A DNA stretch of 64,000 nucleotides from Monocercomonoides exilis. Taxonomy: Eukaryota > Preaxostyla > Oxymonadida > Polymastigidae. The notes under the pieces are model-generated. The model was not told the DNA's origin, searched no databases, and saw only the letters and a program-made list of their open reading frames with translations. The stretch lies in NCBI GenBank assembly GCA_001643675.2, contig LSRY02000010.1:1497001-1561000 (forward strand). Reading direction: 5' to 3'. The position numbers and the translations under genes were made by a program. Positions 46,793 to 56,633 of the stretch are shown here, piece after piece (within the stretch, counting starts at the first letter, position 1; every line of letters starts with the position of its first letter).

Positions 46793-46894
46793 ATTAAAGT
46801 ACAAAGTACCTTAATTCTAGAGAAAAACCGTTATCTACAACACCTCTTTATTAAGGGAGTGAGCTCTGCATTATGGGCTCAGCCGATCACAAAA
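46793..46894 (+). repeat. Left inverted terminal repeat of element B
   Basis: The inner part is the reverse complement of the right repeat with one mismatch over the innermost bases. The outer part (46793 to about 46852) is the reverse complement of the first half of the internal complementary region. Confidence 0.92.
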
Positions 46895-47709
46895 TTCGAA
46901 AGATGACAACTTTGTTGGAAGGACCTGCGTCGGGACTGAGCGGGATATTCCCGCAAAGCGGACCTACAGGCGGTATGGGAATGGCGCCTCCCATCTCCAT
47001 TCCAACTACAGATGCCCCAGGATCCCAATTCCCAGCCATGTCAGCTATGTCCTCAACAACCTCGACAACCTCAACATCAACTAGTTCAGTTGGCTTGCCT
47101 CATTCCCCAACACAACCTCTATTAGAGGCAGCTAAATTATACTTTGGAGAAAACTTGCAGAGTACAATATTTGCTTATCGTGTCGATCAAGGAGATCTAC
47201 TCCAGACATTACGAGATTACGAATCCTTCTCGGTCCCCCCGTTCCTGCCTGCTACGACCCATCCACATTCGCGATCGCAAAGTTGGTTTTCCGATGCTTT
47301 AGACGAAGGAGCGTATAATGTGGAATCTTTATTAATGCCCGCTTTGAAAGCGATGTTAATGGCAACACGAGGGACAACAGAAGAAGCACAACAACACCAG
47401 GAAGATGCAATGATGCTTTCAGTCGCAGCTCTCCAAGCGGCTCGCCAAATGCGCATCCAAGCCAGATTCGGTTTCAAGGCCGCCAAAACACTTCAAGACG
47501 AAAAGGATGATCCGTTATTGACCACAGAGCAGCTGGAGAGGATAAAGCCAATTTTGCAGGCCAGAACAGAGCGGAGACATGAAAGCTCTGCTTCACACTT
47601 GTCACAAAGAACAAGGAGAATTGGTTCATGGAAATCAAGATCTACAAGCTCGGGAACTGGAAGATCAACACGTGCAGCATCAAGAAGCAATTTTTTTCGG
47701 AGAAAGTAG
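46873..47709 (+). CDS. Gag-like ORF1 of element B
   Basis: 278 residues, beginning inside the left terminal repeat. The N-terminus is rich in Gly, Pro, Ser and Thr. A central/C-terminal helical region (about residues 130-225) is similar to the element A remnant (DE-x-DDPLLT segment). The C-terminus is Arg/Ser-rich, consistent with nucleic-acid binding. It ends in TAG. By position it is the DIRS ORF1 (Gag-like structural protein); no zinc knuckle is visible. Confidence 0.7.
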   Translation: MGSADHKIRKMTTLLEGPASGLSGIFPQSGPTGGMGMAPPISIPTTDAPGSQFPAMSAMSSTTSTTSTSTSSVGLPHSPTQPLLEAAKLYFGENLQSTIFAYRVDQGDLLQTLRDYESFSVPPFLPATTHPHSRSQSWFSDALDEGAYNVESLLMPALKAMLMATRGTTEEAQQHQEDAMMLSVAALQAARQMRIQARFGFKAAKTLQDEKDDPLLTTEQLERIKPILQARTERRHESSASHLSQRTRRIGSWKSRSTSSGTGRSTRAASRSNFFRRK

Positions 47710-47753
47710 GGGGCCGCACCCAAGCCTTTGCCGAGGAATAGAAGAAGATCGGA

Positions 47754-49598
47754 GTGACCAATTGGATAAAAGACGGGATAAGACCGATTTGGAAGGGGAG
47801 AGCGGCAAGGGACAGGTTGAAACAGGAAAAGACGAAAGGCAGAGGCTTTCTGGGTGGCACAGAGGAGAAAGAGGCTTGTTCAGAATGGATTCAAGAAGGA
47901 CTCAGGACAGATATCTTAACACAGTTACAAGAAGGAGAGGTCTGTTGCTTGAACAACATATTTTTTATAAAGAAAAAGACAGGGAAGTTCCGTCAAATCC
48001 TCGATTGCCGTGCACTCAATTCCGCACTGAAAGATATTCATTTCAAAATGGAAGACCATCGCACTGTGGAGAGACTGATCCAAAAGGGAGATTTCGCAAC
48101 CTCACTAGATCTATCTCAGACTTATTTCCTAATCCCAGTTCACAAGGACTTCACCCCATTCCTAGCCTTCAAGTTCGAAGAGAGATTCTACGGGTTCAAA
48201 GGCATGCCCTTCGGATTCAAAGACGCACAGAGAATTTTCACGAAAGTTATAAGAAAAGTTTCGCAAGAAATCCGAAGAAGATGGAAGGTGAGGTGCATTT
48301 CCTACTTGGACGATGTCCTTTTACTGGACCCAGATCAAGTCAAGCTGAAGTTTGTAACACAAGAAATTGTCGAGTGGTTTCAACAGTTGGGCTTAATCAT
48401 CAACAGGGAGAAGAGCGAGTTCTTCCCCAAAAAGAACTTCAACTATCTCGGATGGACGTGGAATACGAGCCGGATGGTTGTCTCAATGGAACAACAGAGA
48501 CGCAGGGAACTGAGGAAAGAGTGTATCAAATGGATGAAGAGGGTGAGGAAGAGCAGCTTTGCAAAAACGAGAGACTTCGCTTCATTCATAGGTCAGCTCA
48601 GCGCCGCACGGTTCGTGTACAAAGACGTTTCTTTATACATGAACAAAATGTACCATTTACTGAACAAGCAGGTCAAGAAAGATAATTGGGAAGGAGCGGT
48701 TTTCTTGAACAGCAGCATAAAAAGACAATTGGACTTCTGGATTCAAAGGCTCAAGGAGAATTACATCAGAGAACTGGTGGACTTCTCGAAGCCCGACGCC
48801 ATATTAACGACAGATGCTTCCCCTTGGGCTTGCGGAGCAACCTTGGCAGTTGGAGGAGAGAGATTTCACTTTCACAAACAGTTCAGCAACATCACAAGGC
48901 TCCAAACATCCAATTTCAAGGAGCTCCTTGCAGTTTTATTGGCTCTCAACAATTTTTCATCACAAATCACTCACAACCATGTGTGCAAGATCCTTCTCCG
49001 TTCCGACAACACCAGTGTAGTGTTCAACATCAACAGGTGGGGTGCGGGACCCAACCTCCTGCCGTTATTGAGAAAGATCAAGGCCACATGTCAGTCGATG
49101 AAATTGACGATGACAGCAATCCACATTCCAGGGGAGAAAAACACAACCGCAGACGCATTGTCCAGGTTGGAGGCCGCAGGAGATTATATGATAAGGAGTC
49201 AACGTCTGAAGGAAGCGGAGAGGGCTCTCGGAGTGATAGCAGAGATAGACGGTTTCGCAAACGAAGGAAACAAGAGGAAGGAGATATGGTATGGTCCAGG
49301 AAGTCCGTTCGCTCAAGATGGTCTCACGGCAGATTGGACAAGGAACACAATGCTCATTCACCCTCCAATTCCGTTGATTCTTCCGAGTCTCAAGAAAGCA
49401 AAAGCAGAGAGAGCGAGAGCAATCATCCTTCTTCCGGCATGGAGGAATCAGATATGGAGCAACTTACTGGAAGAGATGATGTCTCAATATTACGTTTGGA
49501 GGAACTCGAAAGCGGTTTTAATCCCGGGAGCAGGCCTGAGGAGAACGGGTGCAGCACTGCCTCCCGGGGGATACATGGCAGTAACAATCAATTGGTAA
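47754..49598 (+). CDS. Reverse transcriptase / RNase H of element B
   Basis: 614 residues in one open frame, ending in TAA. RT landmarks: SLDLSQTYFLIPV (about 119), KGMPFGFKDAQRIF (about 150), catalytic YLDDVLLLD (about 183), YLGWTWNT (about 233). RNase H landmarks: ILTTDASPWACGATL (about 350), LRSDNTSVVF (about 418), TTADALSRLE (about 465). The C-terminal region (IDGFANEGN, HPPIPLILPSL, IILLPAWRNQIW) is typical of DIRS-group polymerases. It would copy element RNA into cDNA. The first part of the frame may start slightly upstream or downstream of 47754, since that codon is not ATG. Confidence 0.88.
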   Translation: MTNWIKDGIRPIWKGRAARDRLKQEKTKGRGFLGGTEEKEACSEWIQEGLRTDILTQLQEGEVCCLNNIFFIKKKTGKFRQILDCRALNSALKDIHFKMEDHRTVERLIQKGDFATSLDLSQTYFLIPVHKDFTPFLAFKFEERFYGFKGMPFGFKDAQRIFTKVIRKVSQEIRRRWKVRCISYLDDVLLLDPDQVKLKFVTQEIVEWFQQLGLIINREKSEFFPKKNFNYLGWTWNTSRMVVSMEQQRRRELRKECIKWMKRVRKSSFAKTRDFASFIGQLSAARFVYKDVSLYMNKMYHLLNKQVKKDNWEGAVFLNSSIKRQLDFWIQRLKENYIRELVDFSKPDAILTTDASPWACGATLAVGGERFHFHKQFSNITRLQTSNFKELLAVLLALNNFSSQITHNHVCKILLRSDNTSVVFNINRWGAGPNLLPLLRKIKATCQSMKLTMTAIHIPGEKNTTADALSRLEAAGDYMIRSQRLKEAERALGVIAEIDGFANEGNKRKEIWYGPGSPFAQDGLTADWTRNTMLIHPPIPLILPSLKKAKAERARAIILLPAWRNQIWSNLLEEMMSQYYVWRNSKAVLIPGAGLRRTGAALPPGGYMAVTINW

Positions 49599-50983
49599 GA
49601 GAAGTTGGAGAAGAATGGTGGTGGAAAAGCCTCAGGATCTGCGGAGTCCCTGACAGGATCATTTCCGTTACGAAGGAGAGCATAGCAAAGTCCACATGTA
49701 ATCAATACACCTTTGGCTTTGCACACTTCAGTAGGGAATGGGAAGAGTTGAAACTGGGGCCGTTCCCGAAATATTTCGATGAATGGTCAATGGATTGTGC
49801 AAATTGTCTACTATCCATGAGAGACAAAGGTGGTAAATATTCTTGCCTGTGTGCTACACGGTCAGCGATTTCACTCTTTTCCAAGACGGTATATGGTAAG
49901 GACTTGAGTAAAGTTAGTTTAATAAGCACAATATTCAGATCGTTTTCATTTTCCCAAACCCATCGAAAGCCGTACACAAAGATGTGGAGCCCCGACATCG
50001 TGCTGTCATATTACGAGAACTACTGGCTGAACGAGTATCTTTCTTTTTTTGACCTGACTGTGAAGTGCATTTTGCTGGTTATGCTGTTCACTTCATGTCG
50101 ATTCCATGAGCTTGAGCAGATATCAATGGCTAACTCAATATTCGAAAATGATGCGATTTATCTATCCACAAGACTTAAGACTTCCAGATCCAGGGAATAC
50201 ATTACTGTTCCATGCCTGGAGGAGGTTCACAAACGAATATGTCCTGCAAGAGCTATTCACACCCTTTGGGAGAGAGTCAAAGCAACGTACGAAAATAGAG
50301 ATACGTTCCTTCTTAATACAACGCACCATACACCGTTAACTGCAAAGGGGATAAGAACGCTTGCTTGAATAGGTTTGCGGAAAGCAGGAGTTCCTGATGA
50401 ATACAGACCATACACGATTAAGCACGCATCGATATCCAAGCTTGTATCAAGTGGAATCCAGGAGGTGTGTATCGCCAAGCACGCACGCCTATCAACAACT
50501 GCTCACACTTCGTCCAGATCACACTTCAAAGCAAACCTGGCAAACCGGATGGCCATCGCACTCCTTGCCTCAGAGGAAGATAGCTCCCAACAAGATGAAA
50601 GCACAGTTGTTGAGAAGAGCCGCATTTCAAAACAGATAGAGGGCATTCCCTTCTGTGCCACTCAGCAAACAACAACCATAATGTTTGGTCTTCCTCCGCT
50701 TCAACCACTTAATCACGCGGATTCAACAGCCGAACCATTTTCGACACAAGCGCCTTCCCCAGATTTTCCATCGCAGCAAACTTTTCCAGCGACACAGCCT
50801 AATCAAGCGATAATACTTCCAACGAGTGTTGAAGAGCCAGAGGACAATAATACTGCAAAGAGGAATGAACCAGAAATTACCAGAGGAGAACCAGAGACAG
50901 ATAGGACTGATATACGCACTGAAATATGTAAATGCAAAGATTTGCCCAACTGTGAACACTCCCTTAATAAAGAGGTGTTGTAG
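48686..50983 (+). pseudogene. Tyrosine-recombinase-like ORF of element B, overlapping RT/RNase H, one internal TGA
   Basis: The recognisable recombinase part begins about 49640: a core-binding helical region (STCNQYTFGFAHFSREW), then the catalytic-domain Arg in SCRFHELEQ, a beta-hairpin Lys (TRLKTSRSREY), TIKHASISKL and AKHARLSTTAHTSSRSHF. A TGA at 50366-50368 interrupts the frame where element A has Arg; the frame continues to TAG at 50981-50983. The usual H-x-x-R is H-A-S-I, and Phe sits where the nucleophilic Tyr is expected. No tyrosine occurs from there to the end. The upstream part overlaps the RT gene in another frame, as in DIRS-1. Confidence 0.75.
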
Positions 50984-51058
50984 ATAACGGTTTTTCTCTA
51001 GAATTAAGGTACTTTGTACTTTAATTCGCGGAGAAAAATCTATCTACAACACCTCTTT
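50957..51058. repeat. Internal complementary region of element B
   Basis: About 102 bp. The first half is the reverse complement of the outer left repeat, the second half that of the outer right repeat. The two meet at the CGAATTAAAG junction, which marks how the element ends abut in a circle. Confidence 0.92.
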
Positions 51059-51535
51059 TACCTCCCAGAGCATAGCTCCTCCCTCCGCTTCACACTTCGT
51101 GTTTTAAATAAATTATGTTCCACCGAACGGATGTGGCCCAATCATTCCCGTTTTTTTTCCCAAGCCAAGACCTTTAAATAATAATTCACAACCTGGAATA
51201 ATGGAAGAGATATTCAAGGAGAAAGAAAGACGATAAAATAAATTGAGTCAAAATAACACAGATATCATTGATAAAATCAACAGAACAAGCCAAAGATAAA
51301 GCCACACCAAAGGAATACCAAGAACGTAAACAGCTAGCCAATACAAAGAGCCTATGCTGATAGCCGTGTGCTATTGCTGATGCCTAAATCGAGCGCCGTT
51401 TACAAAATGCCAAAACTACGTCCCAAGCCGAGCCAAAGACAATTGCCAATCCCTGCAACGCCTCAGTATGCCATTAGGCACAGAATATATTTATTGAAAT
51501 GTTATTTTAACACTTCATCCATTTGAACACATCAC
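51059..51535. other. Non-coding segment of element B between the internal complementary region and right repeat
   Basis: About 480 bp with no open frame of note; the corresponding segment in element A is only about 185 bp. Confidence 0.6.
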
Positions 51536-51614
51536 TTTTGTGACCGGCTGAGCCCATAATGCAGAGCTCACTCCCTTAATAAAGAGGTGTTGTAGATAGA
51601 TTTTTCTCCGCGAA
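51536..51614 (-). repeat. Right inverted terminal repeat of element B
   Basis: The inner part mirrors the left repeat. The outer end (to CGAA at 51614) matches the second half of the internal complementary region. Confidence 0.9.
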
Positions 51615-52136
51615 ATAAAAAAATTTTTTTATAAAAAAATGTGAAAATATTGCCTAATATAATTATTGAATATACATTACTCGAATAAATTATTGAAATA
51701 TAAAAATCCAAGTTTTTTTTAGAATTTTCATAAATACTGACGGATTCAATTAATGATTGAATGAAGTGAAAAAAATTTATTTTTCCGTAACACATGTTGA
51801 TTTTATATTTACGTATAATTGATATTTCTTTTAGAAGATTTCAAAATGAAAGCCTTTTTTAAACAGTACATTTTGTAGGCCTCTGCGACAGACCGACATT
51901 TTCAATTCAACTCGACAACTCGACCTACAATTATATCGAGTTTATATTTTTTGGTTATTATAAAAATAAAAATTTAAATTTTAATTTTTTTGAGAAAAAA
52001 ACGAAATAAAATCTTTTTCAATATTTTTTAATCTATAAATATAAATAATTTTATAACGAAATAAATAATCATAACATTTTCTTTTTTTATTCTGAAATTC
52101 TATTAATAATAATGGGTTATCGACAGATCTTTGTCG

Positions 52137-52190
52137 AGATCAGTCGAACGACAAAGATCAGTCGTTTGACAAAGATCAGTCGAGTTGTTA
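52137..52190. repeat. Three tandem 18-bp units
   Basis: Units beginning AGATCAGTCG at 52137, 52155 and 52173; the third is diverged at its end. GATCTTTGTCG at 52126-52136 is the inverted form of CGACAAAGATC within the array, so the whole can fold. Confidence 0.75.
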
Positions 52191-53009
52191 GATATAACTA
52201 AAAGCAAATGATTTTTTAACAATTGCTTTTTTTTTTTTTATTTTGAGACTTTCTCTCACTTAAAGATTTCACTTTTTTTTAATTTTTGAATAATGCTTGC
52301 TTTGATTTCTTATTTTGAAGTTCAATGATTTGGTTAAATTTGATTCCAAATGATGGATTGTTCAAACAACACTTTTTAATCATTTTTTACAAGAAGAAAC
52401 AGAGTTTTGCGTGTTTCAAACAACAAACATTTATTTTCTTTTCGTTTTTTATTTTTGATTCATATTTGATCATCGTTTCAAAAATAACATTTGATTGTTG
52501 TGGAAATTATATGAAACGATAAAATTGAAGTTTGTAGACTATTGTTATTGCCAATAGTTGAAAAAATCTTTTGTTCAAAGTTAAAATATGCACAAAAACG
52601 TATGATGTGATTCTTTTTCTGTTTCATGAAACCGTGATAATATATAAGTTAAAGAATATTATTTTCGAAACAAAATAAGTTAATGAAACGAAGTTCTGAT
52701 TATTCCGTATTATCCAGAGAATGAAATGTCGCTCTATTGGAGTGCGTGAGCGAGATGACATGAAAATTAGGAAACTGCAATGGTGATGAAGGATCAGATG
52801 GAGCCACATGCGAACCCGAAGAGGACTTGGAAAAGAAGGTTGCTGGAATGATAAAATAGTTTGATGACGTGAAAAACGTCACATTTGTCGAAAGAAATTG
52901 TTTGAAAGAAGAGAGAAGGCGAAAGGGGGAAGAATGAGAATGAAAATGAAAATGAGAAGAAGAAAAAGATGATGATGATGATGGAATAAAAGAGAAAGAT
53001 GAGGAAAAA

Positions 53010-53106
53010 AAGGAAGAAGAAGAAGAAGAAGAAGAAGAACGAAATAGAGAAGGAGAAAAGGAAGAGGAAGAGGAAGAGGAGGAAGAGGAGGAAGAGGAGG
53101 AAGAAT
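53010..53106. repeat. GAA/GGA purine simple repeat
   Basis: Nearly pure purine tract of GAA and GGA triplets on the plus strand, just beyond the 3' end of the minus-strand gene. Confidence 0.85.
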
Positions 53107-53226
53107 GATTGGAAGATTTTTTTTGGGCTGTTACGAATGTGAGTTGAAGAAGAAGAAGAAAAGAAGACGATGAAGTTAAAAGAACTCTCTTTGTTTAAGT
53201 TTTTTCGATTGCTTTCGCAAAAGTTT

Positions 53227-54938
53227 TCATTTGCTTGTCTTGCTAAATGCTTCACTATCATCTTCATCTTCTTTTTCGTCACTTTCATCATCATCATCGC
53301 TATCTCTCTTCTCCATCTTCCTCGTCTCCTTCATCTCTGCCCTCTCTCTTTCCGAACTCGCCTCAAACAGCCTGAATTCCTTCCACCCGACACACACTTT
53401 CTTCTTCACCTTGTCTGGAATCATCTCTTTTGGCGCCTCATATTCAAATCTCCCTTTTTTCGAAAAGCAAAAAGAGCCATCTGAAACATGCGGGCGCGGA
53501 AGAGAGATCGGAATGAGCAGCTCAAATTCGAGCAGAAAACACAAAGTCAAAAACGGGTGCGGATAGCAAAAGCGAACAAAAGATGTTTTTTTGGCTTTTG
53601 AAGGAGGCAAGTAATTGACAATGTTCATCTTTTTGCCGTCTTTGCGCTGCATCGAAGAAGCTTTGCCTTTCACTAGAGGAATCGAAAGAGGCTTTTCAGG
53701 TAGCATTTTGTGGGTGTTGTGCACGAAAACACGAAGGGTGTAGGAGAGGATGATGACAGACTGATCATCTGAGGGGAAAAAATAAAATTAATAAATTAAC
53801 AAAAAAAAAAAAAAATAAGAAGTTAATTGCTTGATTAATTAATCATAATCACTTCAAAAGCACAAACCGTTGTCTATCCCATTTTCTGCTAGTCTGATGA
53901 AATTAACTTTTGCTCTGATCTGCTCTTCGAGCGATGCATCCATCTTCACACAAACATTCTCCAATTTCAGTGTCAGCGGCACAACTTCCATTGGATTCGC
54001 CAGGTGATTTCCAAAGAAGAGCGGGCGCTGTGTTACAACTGCACGTAGAGTGCGATAACCAGAAGGGAAAAGAGAAAGAGAGAGGGTGGAGAAGCTGAAA
54101 TCTTGGTATTTCTCTTTCGTCTGCTCCTTCTCTGTGGTACTGGGCTGTTCACAGAAGTCGCCCCGCTCCCAAAAACTCTGATCCAGTCAGGATGTACCAA
54201 GAAAGGGAACATATTTTGATTTTGACAGATCTTCATTCTCAATCTCTTCTCTCAGCGTTGCTTCCTCGTCTTCTTCTCCTTCATCGTCGTTGTTATTGCT
54301 TTCATCCTCACAATCATCATCTTCTTCGTCTTCATTCCTGTCTTCTTCTTTGTCATCTTCATCGCAGTCTTCATCATCTTCGTCGCTTCCCTCATCAGAA
54401 CTTCTTTTTCGATTTGATTTCTTTCGCTTCAAATGTGAATTAGTTCTTTTCATCTGCCCGCTCTTTTTCTTCTTCTTTTGAGTTGCTTTCTTTTTTGCAT
54501 TGCCTTTTGCTGTTTTCTGCTTTTGTATCTTTTCCTTTGCTAATGCGTGGATAATCCTCTGCTTCTCTTTCATTTTTTCTTCTTCTGATTCTTCCAGGAC
54601 CGATATCACAAGATTCAATGTCCGCATTAAAATCCGAACTTGAGGAGTTTTTCTGCTTTGGAATGGAGCATTCTCTTTCATTTTTCTTTTTTTCTTTCAA
54701 CTGGCTCGTCTTCATTTTCCCAGTTCTTTTGTCTTTCACTTGTCATTTTGATAAAAATTTGTCACTTCTTCATTTTGGATTTCAGTTTTCTTCTTACTCT
54801 TCCATGTTTTCAGCTCCGCTTTCATCAGCATTTTGTTCTTCTGCTTTCTTTTTCTTTCGCGAAGGATCCAGTTCTGCTGGATCTGCTTCAATGAAGTCTT
54901 TTTGCTCGAGCAATTTTTTCTTCATCGTCTCCTTTTAA
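53227..54938 (-). CDS. Intron-containing nuclear gene of unknown function, Lys-rich/acidic N-terminus and a folded C-terminal half
   Basis: On the minus strand the last exon (53768 to 53227, TGA stop) joins in phase across a 99-nt intron (53769-53867, GT-AG) to an exon 54177-53868. That exon joins across a 33-nt intron (54178-54210, with a CTGAC branch-like motif) to an exon rich in Lys and then Asp/Glu (from about 54600 down to 54211). A further upstream exon starting near 54930 is likely. The C-terminal half has alternating hydrophobic strands (FVRFCYPHPFLTLCFLLEF, then VGWKEFRLFEAS), suggestive of a beta-sandwich or C2-like fold; I would not name a family. The tail is acidic. The 5' structure is uncertain: one plausible junction near 54600 would create TAA. 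No neighbour suggests a role. Confidence 0.55.
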
Positions 54939-55789
54939 ATCACTCGATGAGCTTGCGATATGACACCCACTTTTGACAATGATACATTCCGCTCGTCAAT
55001 GATCGTGTATGAAGGCAAAACCTTGATGAGCTTTGTAAGCATCTTGTGTGGAATTAATGTGAAAGTTAGTTCTGATTCTTGCATTGGAAAAAGATTGGTT
55101 GAAAAAACAGAAATAAACAGTCATTTTTCAGACTATAATGCAAATTAGCAAAATAACAAACGTCGAATACTAAGATATGCTTGCACAAATAACACTCTCA
55201 GCGAACCATCTAATAGCTTTTTTGTTTAATAATCGAATAAATCAAATAAGAAAAATAACAACACACTTTTTTTGTCGCCTTAGAATAAAAAAGGAAATAT
55301 GCAGAAGTTTCAGTGAATGATCAGTCATTTCAGCAAAAAGCAAGTTAACCTCTTCTCACAACGTATTTTTTGCTATTCAAAAATGCACTTTGACACATTG
55401 ATGCTGCTTGAAATAAGCACAACTATGAGAAAAAGAGAAACAAATGGAAGAAGAAGAGAAAAAAGATGATGAAGAAATAAAAGAAGAAATAATTGAAAAC
55501 GGAGAAAAAGAATAAATTGAATAAAGAAATTTCTTCTTATTTTTCTTCATCTTCTCCTTCTTTCACACAGAAAACAATACAAAAAATGAAAAGAAAAAGT
55601 TAAATATTCATTTTCTTTACCGTTTTGAAGAAAATGATGAAGATGAAAAGAATTCTTCTCAAAAATGATCGAAAAGCATACGAAAGAAAATTTTCTTCTG
55701 ATTTTGCAGGGGAAATGTTCGAGATACAAATGGAGGAAGATTTGAGGAAGAGGAAGAGGAGGAAGAGGAGAGTTGGGAGAATTGCGTGG

Positions 55790-55874
55790 GAGAAAGAAAA
55801 AAGAAAGAAAGAAAGAAAGAGAGAAAGAAAGAAAGAGAAAGAGAAAGAGAAAGAGAAAGAGAAAGAGAAAGAGA
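55790..55874. repeat. GAAA/GAGAAA simple repeat
   Basis: Tandem GAAA changing to GAGAAA units on the plus strand. It generates the Leu/Phe/Ser low-complexity frames on the other strand. Confidence 0.9.
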
Positions 55875-56306
55875 ATTAGAAGGAAAAGAAGAATGAGAAG
55901 GAGAAGGCACTTGGGATATGAAATATGGAGTTGTGGAGTGTAATGTGAGATGCTTTGATGAAGTGGTACGAAATGGATATTGAGTTTCAATGGAAGATGG
56001 CCATGTTGAAGCGGGCGGAAGCAAAGGAACTGGTGAAATAGAAGAGGAAGAAGAAGAAGATGATGAATAGAACAATTCTTATTCATGAGAAAATTTTCTT
56101 CGAGCATTTAGAAAAACAACGTTAAAATTATCTCAACTTATCAAATCCACATCAGCAGCAATGATATCCCAAAAAACTTCCATTCCAAATCATTGCGCTT
56201 TATAAAAAACAACAATCATTTTGATTTCTTTCATAAATCTTCTCCAGTTTTTTCATTAATTTTTTATTTGTTTTCAAAACATAAAATTTAATATTATTAT
56301 GGTAAT

Positions 56307-56311
<5 letters not shown>

Positions 56312-56354
<43 letters not shown>
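56312..56354. repeat. 43-base poly-A tract
   Basis: An uninterrupted run of 43 A in spacer DNA. It could be a retroposition tail or plain slippage; no flanking duplication was seen. Confidence 0.9.
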
Positions 56355-56358
<4 letters not shown>

Positions 56359-56633
56359 CAGTGAAGTAAAGGAAAGTCAGATATATTCATGAATAGCAAA
56401 ATTATGAAAAAAACAATCATTTCAAAATTTTCGACAAATGAATAATTTCTCAACCGACAATTTGCACTCAAAAAATGTGCGTCGCAGAGGCCCAACGTTT
56501 TGTTCCCACTTATCTAAGTTAATGTTGTTCATGAGATATTTAAATGCATATATTTTTTGAAAATTTGAATAAGATAACCCATATCTGATAATATTGATCA
56601 ATGTTATAAAATAAAAATATCAAGAAAACAAGC

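Larger units (their letters stand above)
46793..51614 (+). mobile_element. DIRS-type element B, nearly intact
   Basis: 4,822 bp with a left terminal repeat (46793-46894), Gag-like ORF, RT/RNase H ORF, recombinase-like ORF overlapping it, internal complementary region (50957-51058), about 480 bp of non-coding sequence, and a right terminal repeat (51536-51614). No target duplication is apparent, as expected for recombinase-mediated insertion. Only two stops (TAA 48683 and TGA 50366) mar the recombinase frame; the other ORFs are open. Confidence 0.92.
51615..53226. other. AT-rich spacer with simple repeats
   Basis: No gene supported. It contains three 18-bp tandem units (52137-52190) and a purine repeat (about 53010-53106). 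Minus-strand frames here are Phe/Leu/Ser low complexity produced by the repeats. Confidence 0.55.
54939..56633. other. Spacer upstream of the second giant gene
   Basis: AT-rich and purine-repeat DNA with no confident gene. It includes the GAGAAA repeat (about 55790-55874) and a 43-A homopolymer (56312-56354). Similarity to the upstream region of the first giant gene begins only at about 56577. Confidence 0.55.

Noticed and set aside
52794-53297. 167-residue minus-strand frame
   Set aside because: Its Phe/Leu/Ser content is produced by the GAA/GGA repeat; it overlaps the 3' end of a better-supported gene.
55547-56107. Minus- and plus-strand frames across the GAGAAA repeat
   Set aside because: Leu/Phe/Ser or Lys/Glu/Arg low complexity generated by the repeat itself.
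51878-56492. GGCCTCTGCGAC at 51878-51889 and its reverse complement at 56481-56492 as ends of a 4.6-kb element around the minus-strand gene
   Set aside because: Only 12 bases match, flanks show no target duplication, and inner sequence diverges at once; inverted 12-mers are expected by chance in 64 kb.
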